From NCBI RefSeq assembly GCF_000473225.1, contig NZ_KI421509.1, forward strand, positions 1,714,483 through 1,778,482: a DNA stretch of 64,000 bases, in the 5' to 3' direction. Below the pieces are notes generated by a model. It was not told the DNA's origin. It was given only the letters and a program-made list of their open reading frames with translations, and ran no database searches. Position numbers and translations under genes: made by a program. This document shows positions 34,401 through 43,418 of this stretch, piece by piece; within the stretch, counting starts at the first letter, position 1, and each line of letters opens with the position of its first letter. This DNA comes from Sedimentitalea nanhaiensis DSM 24252. Lineage in GTDB: Bacteria > Pseudomonadota > Alphaproteobacteria > Rhodobacterales > Rhodobacteraceae.

Positions 34401-35303
34401 ACGGCGCTGGACGTCGGCGGCGCCCGGCTGGTGCCGATCAACGCCAACGAGCGGATCGCGGAGATCACCGAATGGCTGGACACCAACCCGCTGCCCGCCA
34501 GCATCGCCTGGGAATGGACCGGCGATCAGGAGGAGCAGGCAGAATCCGGCGCGTTCTTGCAGAACGCATTCATGGGCGCGCTGGGGTTGATGTTCATCAT
34601 CCTGCTCACGCAGTTCAACAGCTTTTACAATTCGGTTCTGGTGCTGCTGGCGGTGGTGCTGTCCACCACCGGTGTGTTGATCGGCATGATGGTGATGCAA
34701 CAGCCGTTTTCGATCATCATGACCGGCACCGGGATCGTGGCGCTGGCCGGGATCGTGGTGAACAACAATATCGTGCTGATCGACACCTATCAGGAATTCA
34801 GCCAGTACATGCCCCGGATCGAGGCGATCATCCGCACCGCCGAGGCCCGTATCCGGCCGGTGCTGCTGACCACGATCACCACCATGGCCGGTCTGGCACC
34901 GATGATGTTCGGCCTGAGTCTGGATTTCATCGGGGGCGGCTATTCCATCGACAGCCCGACATCGCTGTGGTGGAAACAGCTGGCCACGGCGGTGGTGTTC
35001 GGGCTGGGTATTGCCACCGTGCTGACGCTGATCGTGACGCCTTCGATGCTGGCGTTGCGGGTTTGGGCCGGCACCTATGCCGCCTGGATCGGGCATCTGC
35101 TGGTGCGTGTCACCGGCGGGCGCGATACCCAGACAGCACGCGACATGCGGCTGGAGGCCGCGGCACGACGCATGACGGTGGACGAAATCATCTGGGAGGA
35201 CCTGTCTCCCCCGGTGCGGGATACGGAGACCACGGCAAAAACCACCGCCCCCGAGGAGTCGCACCCGGACCACCCGGATTCGCCTCTGAAAGCCGCCGAA
35301 TAG
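31479..35303 (+). CDS. RND-family efflux pump, unusually long
   Basis: This 1274-aa inner-membrane pump of the AcrB/HAE1 group has duplicated halves of six membrane helices each and large periplasmic loops; GMLVDGAIVVVEYADK (about 402-417) carries the acidic proton-relay residues of helix 4. It is about 240 residues longer than a typical pump. Part of the excess is an insertion at about 495-585 with two extra hydrophobic segments (LVPPALYLMFLGAMQVL and GMLFLFGAFAASVTLGAA), and part is a C-terminal cytoplasmic tail of about 70 residues. The substrate is unknown. Confidence 0.95.
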   Translation: MTGIVAWASERARMVLAFIALSLIIGGFAYVSLPKEGEPDIEIPALFVSVQFPGISAEDSESLLVKVMETELADLDGLKTMSSTAAENYAGVALEFDFGWDKTAIMADVRDAMNTAQGDFPEGAEQYSITEINFSEFPIVIVNLTGAVPERTMARIAKDLQDDLEALDAVLEAGIAGNRDEMLEVVIDPLRLEAYNITALELINVVQNNNQLIAAGEIETAQGKFSVKIPSSFDEPRDVYNLPVKTNGDRVVTLGELAEINFTFEDRTGTARFNGEATVALQVVKRKGYNLIDTVALVKETLAASKAKWPPELQAAVKVGTSNDQSRVVGSMVSQLEGSVLTAVALVMIVVLAALGSRAALLVGFAIPTSFLLCFAFLAVMGVTISNIVMFGLILAVGMLVDGAIVVVEYADKRIKEGVGPMHAYVEAAQRMFWPIVSSTATTLCAFLPMLFWPGVPGEFMGMLPVTLIFVLSASLIVALVYLPVMGGVTGRMSRLFGNLSDALRRRLPWVARAALVPPALYLMFLGAMQVLNPAYLLPAGTPGVAGSPFGGMLFLFGAFAASVTLGAASIQRAPRAIDTSHRHTPFGHFIKFIAGNPVMPIVAVATVFAGVFYVAAVLFPANSRGVEFFVESEPEQATVYVRARGNLSLAEIDAMVGQVEDVIRAHPAVINVFSFAGDGGLNTDASGNQSPPDTVGQVQFEIIPWEDRPQVDQPFLNDRFTRHVTAPEYDGDFVIEQLNAELAKLPGFEAEILALAQGPASGKPVHLRLKGDDWDDLTAAAHLARDRFEALPGLTQIEDSLPLPGIDWQIDVDVEKAGRYGADVATVGGMVQLVTRGILLDTMRVDSSDEEIEIRVRLPENDRVLSTLDSMKVRTPDGLIPLSNFISRKPVEKLAKISRVDQQRYYDVKADVATGLSKVVRSDADTGNDIRMGVLRALPEGELAGGATLQTPNGGTQEIVSLLGDGVNIEDLRTALDVGGARLVPINANERIAEITEWLDTNPLPASIAWEWTGDQEEQAESGAFLQNAFMGALGLMFIILLTQFNSFYNSVLVLLAVVLSTTGVLIGMMVMQQPFSIIMTGTGIVALAGIVVNNNIVLIDTYQEFSQYMPRIEAIIRTAEARIRPVLLTTITTMAGLAPMMFGLSLDFIGGGYSIDSPTSLWWKQLATAVVFGLGIATVLTLIVTPSMLALRVWAGTYAAWIGHLLVRVTGGRDTQTARDMRLEAAARRMTVDEIIWEDLSPPVRDTETTAKTTAPEESHPDHPDSPLKAAE

Positions 35304-35370
35304 CCGCTGCGATTGCCATCGCCTGTCTGATTTGAGAGACTGGCGCAGACAATTGCGGCGGAAAACGGTG

Positions 35371-35925
35371 ATGACCGATATACTTGAACTATTCCAAAGC
35401 TATTCGCCTGCGTTGATATTCGCTGCGGCGCTGATCGCAGCTGCGGTGTTCGTTTTGAAAAAGACCACCGAGAAAGCCATCAACCTGGAATTCGATCGCC
35501 ATGCCAAGGCGCTGACTCTTGGGCTGGAACGCCGTTCGCGATTTGAGGAAATGGTGTTGATCGAACGCTACGAGACCCTTAACGATCTGCTGTCGCGCCT
35601 GGACCGCATTGCCAGCGACGTAAGACGGTACCGCCATGGCACAGACGTTGAAGGGCTGATGCGCGGCACCGAAATCGTGCCCCTGACCGAGGTGTTTGAA
35701 CGGCTGTCCACGCGGCGTCATGTGCTGACCGAGCGGTTTTATCCGAAACTGGACGCGTTGGGCGGGTTGCTGATTCAGTATTTGAATGCCCGCGACACCA
35801 TCGAGGCCCAACGTGTCCAGGGAGAGTACAAGCGGCTGCTGAACACCATTCTGGACGAGATGAGCGCGGTTTTCGGGCTGAACCGGATCAGCGCCGATAC
35901 ACACGTGCCTCAGGCGGCCTCTTGA
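35371..35925 (+). CDS. Hypothetical membrane-anchored helical protein
   Basis: This 184-aa protein has one N-terminal membrane helix (about 11-30) followed by a soluble, charged helical domain. The ATG at 35371 (MTDILELF) is preferred over an upstream in-frame start at 35332. It starts 67 bp after the RND pump stop and might be in the same transcript. Its 3' end overlaps the convergent Atm1-type gene by 16 nt. No family was recognised. Confidence 0.75.
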   Translation: MTDILELFQSYSPALIFAAALIAAAVFVLKKTTEKAINLEFDRHAKALTLGLERRSRFEEMVLIERYETLNDLLSRLDRIASDVRRYRHGTDVEGLMRGTEIVPLTEVFERLSTRRHVLTERFYPKLDALGGLLIQYLNARDTIEAQRVQGEYKRLLNTILDEMSAVFGLNRISADTHVPQAAS

Positions 35926-37718
35926 TCTGCCTGCTGGCGGTTCCACAGGTTGGCATAGCGCCCGTTCTGCGCCAGCAGCGCGTCGTGGGTGCCCCGCTCG
36001 ACGATCTCGCCCTCGTGCAGCACGACAATCTGGTCCGCATCCGCGATGGTGGACAGCCGGTGTGCGATGGTGATGACCGTGCGGCCCTCGCTGGCGCGGG
36101 CCAGCGCGCCCTGGATCTCGCGTTCGGTGTCTGAATCCAGCGCGCTGGTGGCTTCGTCCAGCAGCAGGATCGGCGGATCCTTGAGCAGGGTGCGGGCGAT
36201 GCCGACACGCTGTTTCTCGCCGCCCGACAATTTCAGACCCCGCTCGCCCACGGTGGTGTCATAGCCATCGGGCAGGCTGACGATGAAGTCATGGATCTGC
36301 GCATCGCGCGCGGCCTGTTCGATCTGCTGCTGGGTGGCCCCGTCGCGGCCATAGGCGATGTTGTAGAGGATGGTGTCGTTGAACAGCACCGTGTCCTGCG
36401 GCACCACGCCGATGGCCGCGTGCAGGCTGTCCTGGGTCACATCGCGAATGTCCTGCCCGTCGATTTTCAGCGCCCCGCCGGTGACGTCGTAAAACCGGAA
36501 CAACAGCCGCCCGATGGTGGATTTACCCGACCCGGTGGCCCCGACGATGGCGACCGATTTACCCGCCGGAACCGTCAGGTTCACCCCCTTGAGGATTTCG
36601 CGTGCCGGCTCATAGCCAAAGCGCAGGTTGTCCAGAATGAGGGTGCCGCCATTGACCGCAAGATCCGGCGCGCCGGGCCTGTCGGTGACCTCGGCCGGCT
36701 GTTCCAGCAGATCGAACATCTCGCCCATGTCCACCAGCGCCTGGCGGATTTCACGATAGACCGTACCGAGAAAATTCAGCGGCACGGTGATCTGGATCAT
36801 ATAGGCGTTGACCATCACAAAATCGCCCACGGTGAGCGTACCGTCCTGTACCCCCAGCGCCGCCAGCACCATCACGCCGACCAGACCGCAGGTGATCAGG
36901 AAAGACTGGCCAAAGTTGAGAAACGCCAGCGAATACGAGGTTTTCAGCGCTGCCGTCTCGTAGCCTTTCATCGCCGCGTCATAGCGGGCCGCCTCGCGGC
37001 TTTCGGCACCGAAATATTTGACGGTTTCATAATTCAGCAGGCTGTCGATGGCCTTTTGGTTGGCGTCGGTGTCCTGATCGTTCATCTCGCGGCGCAGCTT
37101 GACCCGCCATTCGGTGACGGCAAAGGTGAACCAGACATAGAGCGCGATGGTGATGGCGACGATCACCAGATACCAGATGTCGAACATCACCGTCAGGATG
37201 ATCCCGACCAGCGCCAGCTCCAGGATCAGTGGCCCGATCGAGAACAACATGAACCGCAGCAGGAAATCGACGCCCTTGACCCCGCGTTCGATGATACGCG
37301 ACAGCCCGCCGGTCTTGCGGCCGATGTGATAGCGCATCGACAGGCGGTGGATATGGGCGAATGTTTCCAGTGCCAGTTGCCGCAGGGCGCGCTGGCCGAC
37401 CGGTGCGAACACCGCATCGCGCAACTGTTGAAAGCCGACGGTCATCAACCGCGCCACGCCGTAGGCCACGGTCAGCCCGACCGCGCCAAGGGCCAGCATC
37501 GGCACCGCGTCCTTGGCCAGCCCGTCGACCGCGCCCTTGTACAGGATCGGAGTACCGACCGCGATCAGCTTGGCCAGAACCAGCATCGCCATCGCCCAGA
37601 GGACGCGGCGTTTGACCCAGGGTTTGTCGTCGGGCCAGAGATAGGGGGCGACGCGGCGGATGGTGCGCAGGCCGGACCGTCGGTCTTCGGCCGTGCTGGC
37701 GGTCTCTGTGGCTGTCAT
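35910..37718 (-). CDS. Atm1/HMT1-type ABC exporter
   Basis: This 602-aa fused half-transporter has an N-terminal six-helix membrane domain and a C-terminal ATPase with Walker A GATGSGKST, signature LSGGEKQRV and Walker B ILLLDEATSALD. The membrane part contains YHIGRKTGGLSRIIERG, a feature of the Atm1 (ABCB7) group, whose alphaproteobacterial members export glutathione-related compounds linked to Fe-S and heavy-metal handling. The ATG at 37718 (MTATETAST) is favoured. Confidence 0.93.
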   Translation of the reverse strand: MTATETASTAEDRRSGLRTIRRVAPYLWPDDKPWVKRRVLWAMAMLVLAKLIAVGTPILYKGAVDGLAKDAVPMLALGAVGLTVAYGVARLMTVGFQQLRDAVFAPVGQRALRQLALETFAHIHRLSMRYHIGRKTGGLSRIIERGVKGVDFLLRFMLFSIGPLILELALVGIILTVMFDIWYLVIVAITIALYVWFTFAVTEWRVKLRREMNDQDTDANQKAIDSLLNYETVKYFGAESREAARYDAAMKGYETAALKTSYSLAFLNFGQSFLITCGLVGVMVLAALGVQDGTLTVGDFVMVNAYMIQITVPLNFLGTVYREIRQALVDMGEMFDLLEQPAEVTDRPGAPDLAVNGGTLILDNLRFGYEPAREILKGVNLTVPAGKSVAIVGATGSGKSTIGRLLFRFYDVTGGALKIDGQDIRDVTQDSLHAAIGVVPQDTVLFNDTILYNIAYGRDGATQQQIEQAARDAQIHDFIVSLPDGYDTTVGERGLKLSGGEKQRVGIARTLLKDPPILLLDEATSALDSDTEREIQGALARASEGRTVITIAHRLSTIADADQIVVLHEGEIVERGTHDALLAQNGRYANLWNRQQADQEAA

Positions 37719-37781
37719 GTGTCTTTCCGGTTCGAAGCCCAACACATAGGCGCGACGCGCGCGCTTGACCAGAGGCGGGGT

Positions 37782-39194
37782 TCAGTCCGGCAGGGCAAAG
37801 ACCTGACCGGGATAGATCAGATCGGGGTCGCGGATGCTGTCGCGGTTGGCCTCGAACACCTTTACATACAGCACCCCGTCGCCGTATTTCGCGCGCGAGA
37901 TCGCCCACAGGGTATCGCCGGTCTGTACCGTGACCGCCCGGATCAGCGGCACCTCGGCAGAATCGTCGGGGGCGGGCGGGCGCAGGGCGTCGGGCGCCGC
38001 GCGCTGAAACGGGGTTTCAAGGCGGCTGATCACCTGGCCCTGATCGTCCAGTTCGTCCAGGCGCAGGGTATAGATGCCCGGATCGACATCCGGCAATTGC
38101 CCGCGCCAGCGGCCCGCGTCGTTGGTTCTGAGGTCGGCCAGCGGTTCGTTGTCCAGATAGATCCGCACCACCGAGCCGCCGGTTGCATTGCCGCGCAGCT
38201 TGACCGCGCCGGTGCCGGAATAGCTGATCGTGTCCAGCGCGATCTGCGCCGGCCCGGCGGGTTGTGCCGGTGTCGCGGGGTGCAACAGCTCGACCCCCTC
38301 GGCCCCGGAGCGCAGCACCGCAACGGAGGTGGGCGGTGCAAGTTGTGGCGCATCGGTGTCGGCTGCGGCGGTGGCCGTGCGCGCCGGCTGGCCCGGCACG
38401 GTGGCGATTTGCGGCTCGGGCGTCGGGGTGTCGATCCGGGTCGGGGCAGCCCCGGCGGGTCGCTCTGCGACGGCTGCGGCCGCGGTGGCGGCTGGTGCCC
38501 CGTCACCATCGGCAGCGGTCGGGAACGCGGGGGCCTGCCCGATCTGCGGCACGGTGGGTCCGGCGGCTGAGGCGGGTCCGGTATCGGGCACGGGCGCGAG
38601 TGTTTCGGTCGGGGCAGGCGCGGCGACATCAAGGGCCGCAACTTCCTCTGACGATGCGGCTGTGCCGCCTGCGGTGCCGGTGGTCGGATCCTGCGGCGCG
38701 GATTGGGCCGGGCCGGGCACCGGGGTCAGGATCACGTCCTCGGCGGAGGCGGCGCTGCGATCCTGCAACTGCGCCGTCAGGCTGAGCACCCGCGGGGTAT
38801 CAGCCATGGGCAGGGTCAGCAGGCTGACGAATTTGCCATCTTCTCCGGATTGCACCCGGCTCTGTTCCGCCCCTTCCAGCAGGATCGTGACCTGACTGCC
38901 CGCCGGGGCGGTTCCGGCGATGACGGTGTTGCCGTCGGGTTCGATTCGCACCACATCAAAGGTTGGCGCGGCCAGCGCGGGCTCGGGGGATTGCGCGGTC
39001 GGTGTCGGTGCCGCCACGGGTTCGGTGACCGGCGCGGGTGCGATCTCGGCCGGGGCGGATGCGGAGGGCGGACCCGAAGCGGTCGGCATCAGCAGGCCGA
39101 AATAATACAGCCCCCCCACACCTGCCGCAATGGCGACACCGATCCATGCCCATCTCGCCAATTCCGGCGCGCTGCCGCCAGCCTGTGATGCCAT
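37782..39194 (-). CDS. LysM-domain membrane-anchored protein
   Basis: This 470-aa protein has one N-terminal membrane helix (about 15-35), a long Pro/Ala-rich low-complexity stretch broken by Ig-like or big-domain patterns (VIAGTAPAGSQVTILLEG; KLRGNATGGSVVRIYLDN) and a C-terminal LysM domain (VQTGDTLWAISRAKYGDGVLY...PGQVFALP). LysM suggests binding to peptidoglycan. Start 39194 is chosen over a 25-codon upstream extension. This architecture recurs upstream of LOG genes in Rhodobacteraceae, in divergent orientation as here. Confidence 0.88.
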   Translation of the reverse strand: MASQAGGSAPELARWAWIGVAIAAGVGGLYYFGLLMPTASGPPSASAPAEIAPAPVTEPVAAPTPTAQSPEPALAAPTFDVVRIEPDGNTVIAGTAPAGSQVTILLEGAEQSRVQSGEDGKFVSLLTLPMADTPRVLSLTAQLQDRSAASAEDVILTPVPGPAQSAPQDPTTGTAGGTAASSEEVAALDVAAPAPTETLAPVPDTGPASAAGPTVPQIGQAPAFPTAADGDGAPAATAAAAVAERPAGAAPTRIDTPTPEPQIATVPGQPARTATAAADTDAPQLAPPTSVAVLRSGAEGVELLHPATPAQPAGPAQIALDTISYSGTGAVKLRGNATGGSVVRIYLDNEPLADLRTNDAGRWRGQLPDVDPGIYTLRLDELDDQGQVISRLETPFQRAAPDALRPPAPDDSAEVPLIRAVTVQTGDTLWAISRAKYGDGVLYVKVFEANRDSIRDPDLIYPGQVFALPD

Positions 39195-39311
39195 TATTTC
39201 CCCCAATTGGCGGCCCGGATCGGGTCCGCGCGGTTGAGACAGCCTAGCAATCCCGCTATCACGGGTCAAAACAACAGTTTTTCAACCTCTGCCAATGAAA
39301 AGAGTCCGCCC

Positions 39312-39863
39312 ATGACCGTCAAATCCATCTGCGTCTATTGCGGTTCCCGCGCCGGGGCCAACCCGGTCTATGCCGAAGACGCCCGCGCGCTGGGTTGGGA
39401 GATCGCCCGGCAGGGCTGGCGGCTGGTTTACGGGGCTGGCGATGTCGGGTTGATGGGCGAGGTCGCGCGCGCCGCCCAGGGGGCGGATGGCGATACCTTT
39501 GGCGTGATCCCGCGGCACCTGGTGGATCGTGAGGTCGGCAAGACCGACCTGACCCGCTATGTGGTCACCGAAACCATGCACGAGCGCAAGAAGGTGATGA
39601 TCATGAATGCCGATGCGGTGGTGGTGCTGCCCGGCGGCGCCGGATCGCTGGACGAGCTGTTCGAGGCGCTGACGTGGCGGCAGCTGGGCCTGCATGACAA
39701 GCCGATCCTGGTGCTCAACAGCGATGGGTACTGGTCCCCGCTGAAGGCGCTGATCGACCATGTGATCGATCAGGGTTTTGCCGATGCCTCGCTGGGTGAA
39801 TTTGTCACCTGGGTCGAGACACCGGCCACGGCGATAGAGGCCCTGCGCGCCGCCCTGTCCTGA
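39312..39863 (+). CDS. LOG-family protein (cytokinin riboside phosphohydrolase-like)
   Basis: This 183-aa protein starts MTVKSICVYCGSRAG, has LVYGAGDVGLMGEVA and METMHERKK-like (TETMHERKKVMIM) active-site segments. Its loop reads LPGGAGSLDE where the family consensus is PGGxGTxxE. LOG enzymes release adenine-type bases from nucleoside monophosphates. The Thr-to-Ser change in the loop is conservative. Its 3' end overlaps the convergent rarD gene by 94 nt. Confidence 0.92.
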   Translation: MTVKSICVYCGSRAGANPVYAEDARALGWEIARQGWRLVYGAGDVGLMGEVARAAQGADGDTFGVIPRHLVDREVGKTDLTRYVVTETMHERKKVMIMNADAVVVLPGGAGSLDELFEALTWRQLGLHDKPILVLNSDGYWSPLKALIDHVIDQGFADASLGEFVTWVETPATAIEALRAALS

Positions 39864-40720
39864 CGCAGGGTGGCCAGCGAATAGAGCGCCAGCGCCGTCC
39901 AGATGAGCGGAAAGGCGATCTGGTGCCAGATGGTGAACGGTTCGGTAAACAGCATCACCGCGCAGAGAAATTGCAGCGTCGGGTTGATATATTGCAACAG
40001 CCCGACGGTGGACATCGACACCCGCCGTGCGGCCATGGCAAACAGGATCAGCGGCAGGGCCGTGATCGGCCCGGAGGCGATCAGCAGAACGCTGTCGGTC
40101 AGGGACAGCCCAAAGCTGCCCTGTCCCTGTGCATGAACCCACAGCAGCACCCCGGCGGACAGCGGCAGGATCACCAGAACCTCGCAGGTGACCGATACCA
40201 CCGGCCCCAGCGGCAGGAATTTCTTGATTGCACCATACAGGCCAAATGTCACCGCCAGGGTCAGCGAGATCCAGGGCACGACGCCCAGCCCCCAGGTCAG
40301 CAACGCCACAGCCAGCGTCGCCAGCCCGACCGCCAGCCACTGCAGGCGATCCAGCCGCTCGCCAAAGGCAAAGCGGCCGATCAGCACCGCCAGCAGCGGA
40401 AAGATATAATAGCCCAGGCTGGTTTCGGTGTTGCGCCCGATCTGGGTGGCAAAGATGAACAGGAACCAGTTGGTCGACACCAACAGCGCGGCCAGCACGA
40501 TCAGCGCGAGTCGGCGGCGGTCTGCCAGCGCCGCGCGCATTTCACCCAGCCGCCCCTGCACCGCCAGAACCCCGGCAAAGAACACCAGCGACCAGAAGGT
40601 GCGGTGAGCCAGCACCTCGAGCGGCGGAATATGCGCAAGCATCTTGTAATACAGCGGCGAGGTGCCCCAGATCACCGCCGCGCCGATCATCGCAAGGATG
40701 CCGTGTTGCCCCTGGGTCAT
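39770..40720 (-). CDS. rarD: EamA-family transporter RarD
   Basis: This 316-aa membrane protein has ten predicted helices and the RarD patterns IWGTSPLYYKML near the N-terminus and LPLILFAMAARRVSMSTVGLLQYINP (in two parts) in the second half. It is related to chloramphenicol-sensitive protein RarD, but the natural substrate is unknown. The last 30 or so residues are hydrophilic and lie over the 3' end of the LOG gene. The ATG at 40720 fits the family start. Confidence 0.92.
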   Translation of the reverse strand: MTQGQHGILAMIGAAVIWGTSPLYYKMLAHIPPLEVLAHRTFWSLVFFAGVLAVQGRLGEMRAALADRRRLALIVLAALLVSTNWFLFIFATQIGRNTETSLGYYIFPLLAVLIGRFAFGERLDRLQWLAVGLATLAVALLTWGLGVVPWISLTLAVTFGLYGAIKKFLPLGPVVSVTCEVLVILPLSAGVLLWVHAQGQGSFGLSLTDSVLLIASGPITALPLILFAMAARRVSMSTVGLLQYINPTLQFLCAVMLFTEPFTIWHQIAFPLIWTALALYSLATLRQDRAARRASIAVAGVSTQVTNSPSEASAKP

Positions 40721-40846
40721 CTGCCTCTCCTTGCCCGCGCCCAGCCGTGGCACGCAGCGACGGGGCGGTCAAGCGGATGGCCGCAGACGCAGACAGCCCC
40801 GCGCAACGCACGGGGCTGTCCGGAAACATTCGACTGCCAGTCCGGT

Positions 40847-41446
40847 TTACATCCGGCTGGCGACGTTTTCCCAGTTCACCAGATTGTCGAGGAAGTTGGT
40901 CAGGTAGGCCGGGCGCTTGTTGCGGAAGTCGATGTAATAGGAATGTTCCCACACATCGCACCCCAGCAGCGCGGTCTGACCAAAGCACAGCGGGTTGACG
41001 CCGTTTTCGGTTTTGGTCACCGCCAGCGAGCCATCGGCGGTCTTGACCAGCCAGGCCCAGCCCGAGCCGAACTGACCGGCACCGGCGGCGCTGAAATCTT
41101 CCTTGAACTTGTCAACGCTGCCAAAGCTTTCGGTCAGCGCCTTTTCCAGCTCGCCCGGCATCGCGTCGCCATTCGGACCCATCATTTCCCAGAACTGGTT
41201 GTGGTTCCACAGCTGGCTGATGTTGTTGAAAATACCATTCTGCGCCACGGATTTGGGATCGTAGGTGCCGGTGATGATGTCTTCCAGCGATTTGCCGTCC
41301 CACTCGGTTCCGGCAATCAGCTTGTTGCCGTTGTCGACATAGGCCTTGTGGTGCAGGTCGTGGTGATATTCGAGCGTTTCCTTTGACATGCCCTTGGCTG
41401 CCAGCGCGTCATGTGCATAAGGAAGATCAGGTAGTTCAAAAGCCAT
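40847..41446 (-). CDS. sodB: Iron/manganese superoxide dismutase
   Basis: This 199-aa protein has all metal-ligand regions: LEYHHDLHHKAYV (His), SQLWNHNQFWEMM (His) and CDVWEHSYYIDF (Asp and His). It converts superoxide to peroxide and oxygen in the cytoplasm. The FGQTALLG stretch is in the range of iron-type enzymes; metal choice cannot be decided by eye. The ATG at 41446 (MAFELPDLPYAHDAL) is the standard family start. Confidence 0.96.
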   Translation of the reverse strand: MAFELPDLPYAHDALAAKGMSKETLEYHHDLHHKAYVDNGNKLIAGTEWDGKSLEDIITGTYDPKSVAQNGIFNNISQLWNHNQFWEMMGPNGDAMPGELEKALTESFGSVDKFKEDFSAAGAGQFGSGWAWLVKTADGSLAVTKTENGVNPLCFGQTALLGCDVWEHSYYIDFRNKRPAYLTNFLDNLVNWENVASRM

Positions 41447-41549
41447 GGTCGGCCCCCCGCTGTAATGAAATGTCCTATGCGCTACATGCGGCGCGGACGG
41501 ACACAGGTCAAGGGCCGGACGGCAATTCAATGCAACCCCGGAGGGTCCG

Positions 41550-42311
41550 ATGCTGACCATGCTGCGGAAAATGATGTATCGTGCGCGCGGGTTTTACGAC
41601 GGGCGGCTGGCGGACGAACGATTCCGGCTGGATCCCTATCACAGCAAGTTCTGGCGCAAGGCCAGCGCCGGCAAGTGGGAGCCCGAGACGCTGGCAATGC
41701 TGGCCGCGCATCTGGACAAGGGGCGCGATTATCTGGACATCGGAGCCTGGATCGGCCCGACGGTGCTGTATGGTGCGCGCAAGGCGCGGCATGTCTGGTG
41801 TTTTGAGCCCGACCCAGAGGCGTTTCGCGCGCTGGCCTGGAATATCGAGCTGAACCGTCTGGACAATGTCAGCGCCTTTGCCGCCGCCCTGTCCCAGGAA
41901 ATCGGGGTGGCACGCATGGCCGGGATGCGCGGCGAAAAGGGTGACAGCACCACCAGCCTGCTGAACCCCGGCGGCCTGGCGGGATCGGACGTGCTGACCC
42001 TGCGGTTCGATCAGTTCGCGAATGCCGTGGATTTGTCAGGCGTGTCGCTGGTCAAGATGGATATCGAAGGGGCAGAGTTCGACGTCTTGCCGACCCTGCT
42101 GCCCTGGCTGCAACAACACCGCCCGGCACTGTTGCTGTCTACCCACGCGCCGTTTCTGCCCGAATCCGAGCGTGCGCAGCGCATGAACGCCCTGCGCGAC
42201 CAACTGTCGTTCTATACGGACGTGCGCGACGACAAGGGAACTGCGGGATTTGAGGCGCTGACCGCAGGTCGTGCCCTGACCCGGTTCCCGAGTTTTCTGT
42301 TTTCCGGATGA
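41550..42311 (+). CDS. FkbM-family methyltransferase
   Basis: This 253-aa SAM-dependent methyltransferase has motif I YLDIGAWIGPT (about 61-71), an acidic loop FEPDPEAF and VKMDIEGAEFDVLPTL, the hallmark of the FkbM group. The substrate (sugar, lipid or small molecule) is unknown. It diverges from sodB with about 100 bp between. Confidence 0.9.
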   Translation: MLTMLRKMMYRARGFYDGRLADERFRLDPYHSKFWRKASAGKWEPETLAMLAAHLDKGRDYLDIGAWIGPTVLYGARKARHVWCFEPDPEAFRALAWNIELNRLDNVSAFAAALSQEIGVARMAGMRGEKGDSTTSLLNPGGLAGSDVLTLRFDQFANAVDLSGVSLVKMDIEGAEFDVLPTLLPWLQQHRPALLLSTHAPFLPESERAQRMNALRDQLSFYTDVRDDKGTAGFEALTAGRALTRFPSFLFSG

Positions 42312-42372
42312 CGATACAAGGCGCTCCGATCCACCGCGTGTCTTGACAGTTAACGCGGATCTTGCGCGCCGC

Positions 42373-42783
42373 CTATTTGGCCTTTTTCGTCACCGTACAG
42401 CGACCGGCGCCGATATGGTCCATATCGTCATTGACGTTGACCGATTGAGACACACGCAGCGTTTTGGGCTCCAGCCGCACGCGGTACATAGCCGCAACAT
42501 CGTAACTGCCGTTTGTGGACAGCCTTATGGTCCAGCGAAAGATGTAGACCCCATTTTTGCGGATCTCGAGCGGCACGGCCAAGGGCTTGCCGTCATTCCC
42601 ATGAATGACGCCGGGGTCGAGAATCGACACAATCCGGCGCGTGGCATCCACTTGGTAGATCGCTTGCTTGAAAACCCAGCCGCCCCTGCCCCGGTTTTTG
42701 TATTCACAATCATAGCGAACGGACTCGGCCGCGAGTGCAGACGCGCAGATTGAAGTCACCGCGAAGCACAGACACCGAAACAC
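42373..42783 (-). CDS. Hypothetical secreted protein
   Basis: This 136-aa protein has a signal peptide (MFRCLCFAVTSICASALAAE) and a short beta-rich domain with two Cys (YDCEY and GRCTV) that may pair in the periplasm. No family was recognised. It is monocistronic, between the methyltransferase and soxG. Confidence 0.72.
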   Translation of the reverse strand: MFRCLCFAVTSICASALAAESVRYDCEYKNRGRGGWVFKQAIYQVDATRRIVSILDPGVIHGNDGKPLAVPLEIRKNGVYIFRWTIRLSTNGSYDVAAMYRVRLEPKTLRVSQSVNVNDDMDHIGAGRCTVTKKAK

Positions 42784-42851
42784 AACCGTTACTCCAAAAA
42801 ACCGAAGGCAGGCGCGCTCGGGACGGTGAACGGCGCAACCGGAGGGCAGGA

Positions 42852-43418
42852 TCAGAACAAGTTCACCGCACTTCCCGGCTGCGCCGCGACGCTGAGCAGG
42901 TCGAAGACATATTGCGCCACCGAGCGGAAACAGACGATCTGGAAGGTCTGCTCGTCCACCATCCAGAAGGCGGCGGGCACCTGCGCCATGCGGGTGCGGC
43001 GGAACATGCCGGGGCTGAACGCGGCGGGCGACAGGTCGACCGGGCAGAGTTTGGCCATCACCTCGCGCGCCACCGGGCCGGAAACCCGAAATACCGCGCG
43101 GGCGTCCGACACATTCACCGCCAGCGCATGGGTGCCCGTCAGCGCCTGTTGCAACTGGGCGGTGTTGGCCTGCACCACGTCATAGGGGCACAGCACCAGA
43201 AGCTCGTCCGGCGACATCCAGCAAAGGCCCCTTTCGCCTTCGCAATTGGCCTCGTTCACGCCGGGCATGGCCACACCCGCGACCGCGCTGGCGGCGGCTT
43301 TGAGATCCTTGGCCGCAAGATTGCCGCGCAAGGTGATCATACCTTGCAGGCCGATCTCCTGCACATGGGCGATACCGTCAAAGCCGGCCTTGTTCAGGGC
43401 GCTGACTGGTTCAGACAT
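42852..43418 (-). CDS. soxG: Sarcosine oxidase gamma subunit
   Basis: This 188-aa protein has the SoxG pattern VRARGNLAAKDLKAA-like (TLRGNLAAKDLKAAAS) and RVSGPVAREVMAKLCPVDLS, distantly related to GcvT folds. It is the small gamma subunit of heterotetrameric sarcosine oxidase. Its start overlaps the soxA stop by 8 nt, so it is translationally coupled. Confidence 0.92.
   Translation of the reverse strand: MSEPVSALNKAGFDGIAHVQEIGLQGMITLRGNLAAKDLKAAASAVAGVAMPGVNEANCEGERGLCWMSPDELLVLCPYDVVQANTAQLQQALTGTHALAVNVSDARAVFRVSGPVAREVMAKLCPVDLSPAAFSPGMFRRTRMAQVPAAFWMVDEQTFQIVCFRSVAQYVFDLLSVAAQPGSAVNLF

Noticed and set aside
31461-35273. Two long minus-strand frames opposite the RND pump
   Set aside because: Rich in His, Arg, Gln and Gly as typical antisense shadows; the RND motifs on the plus strand are decisive.
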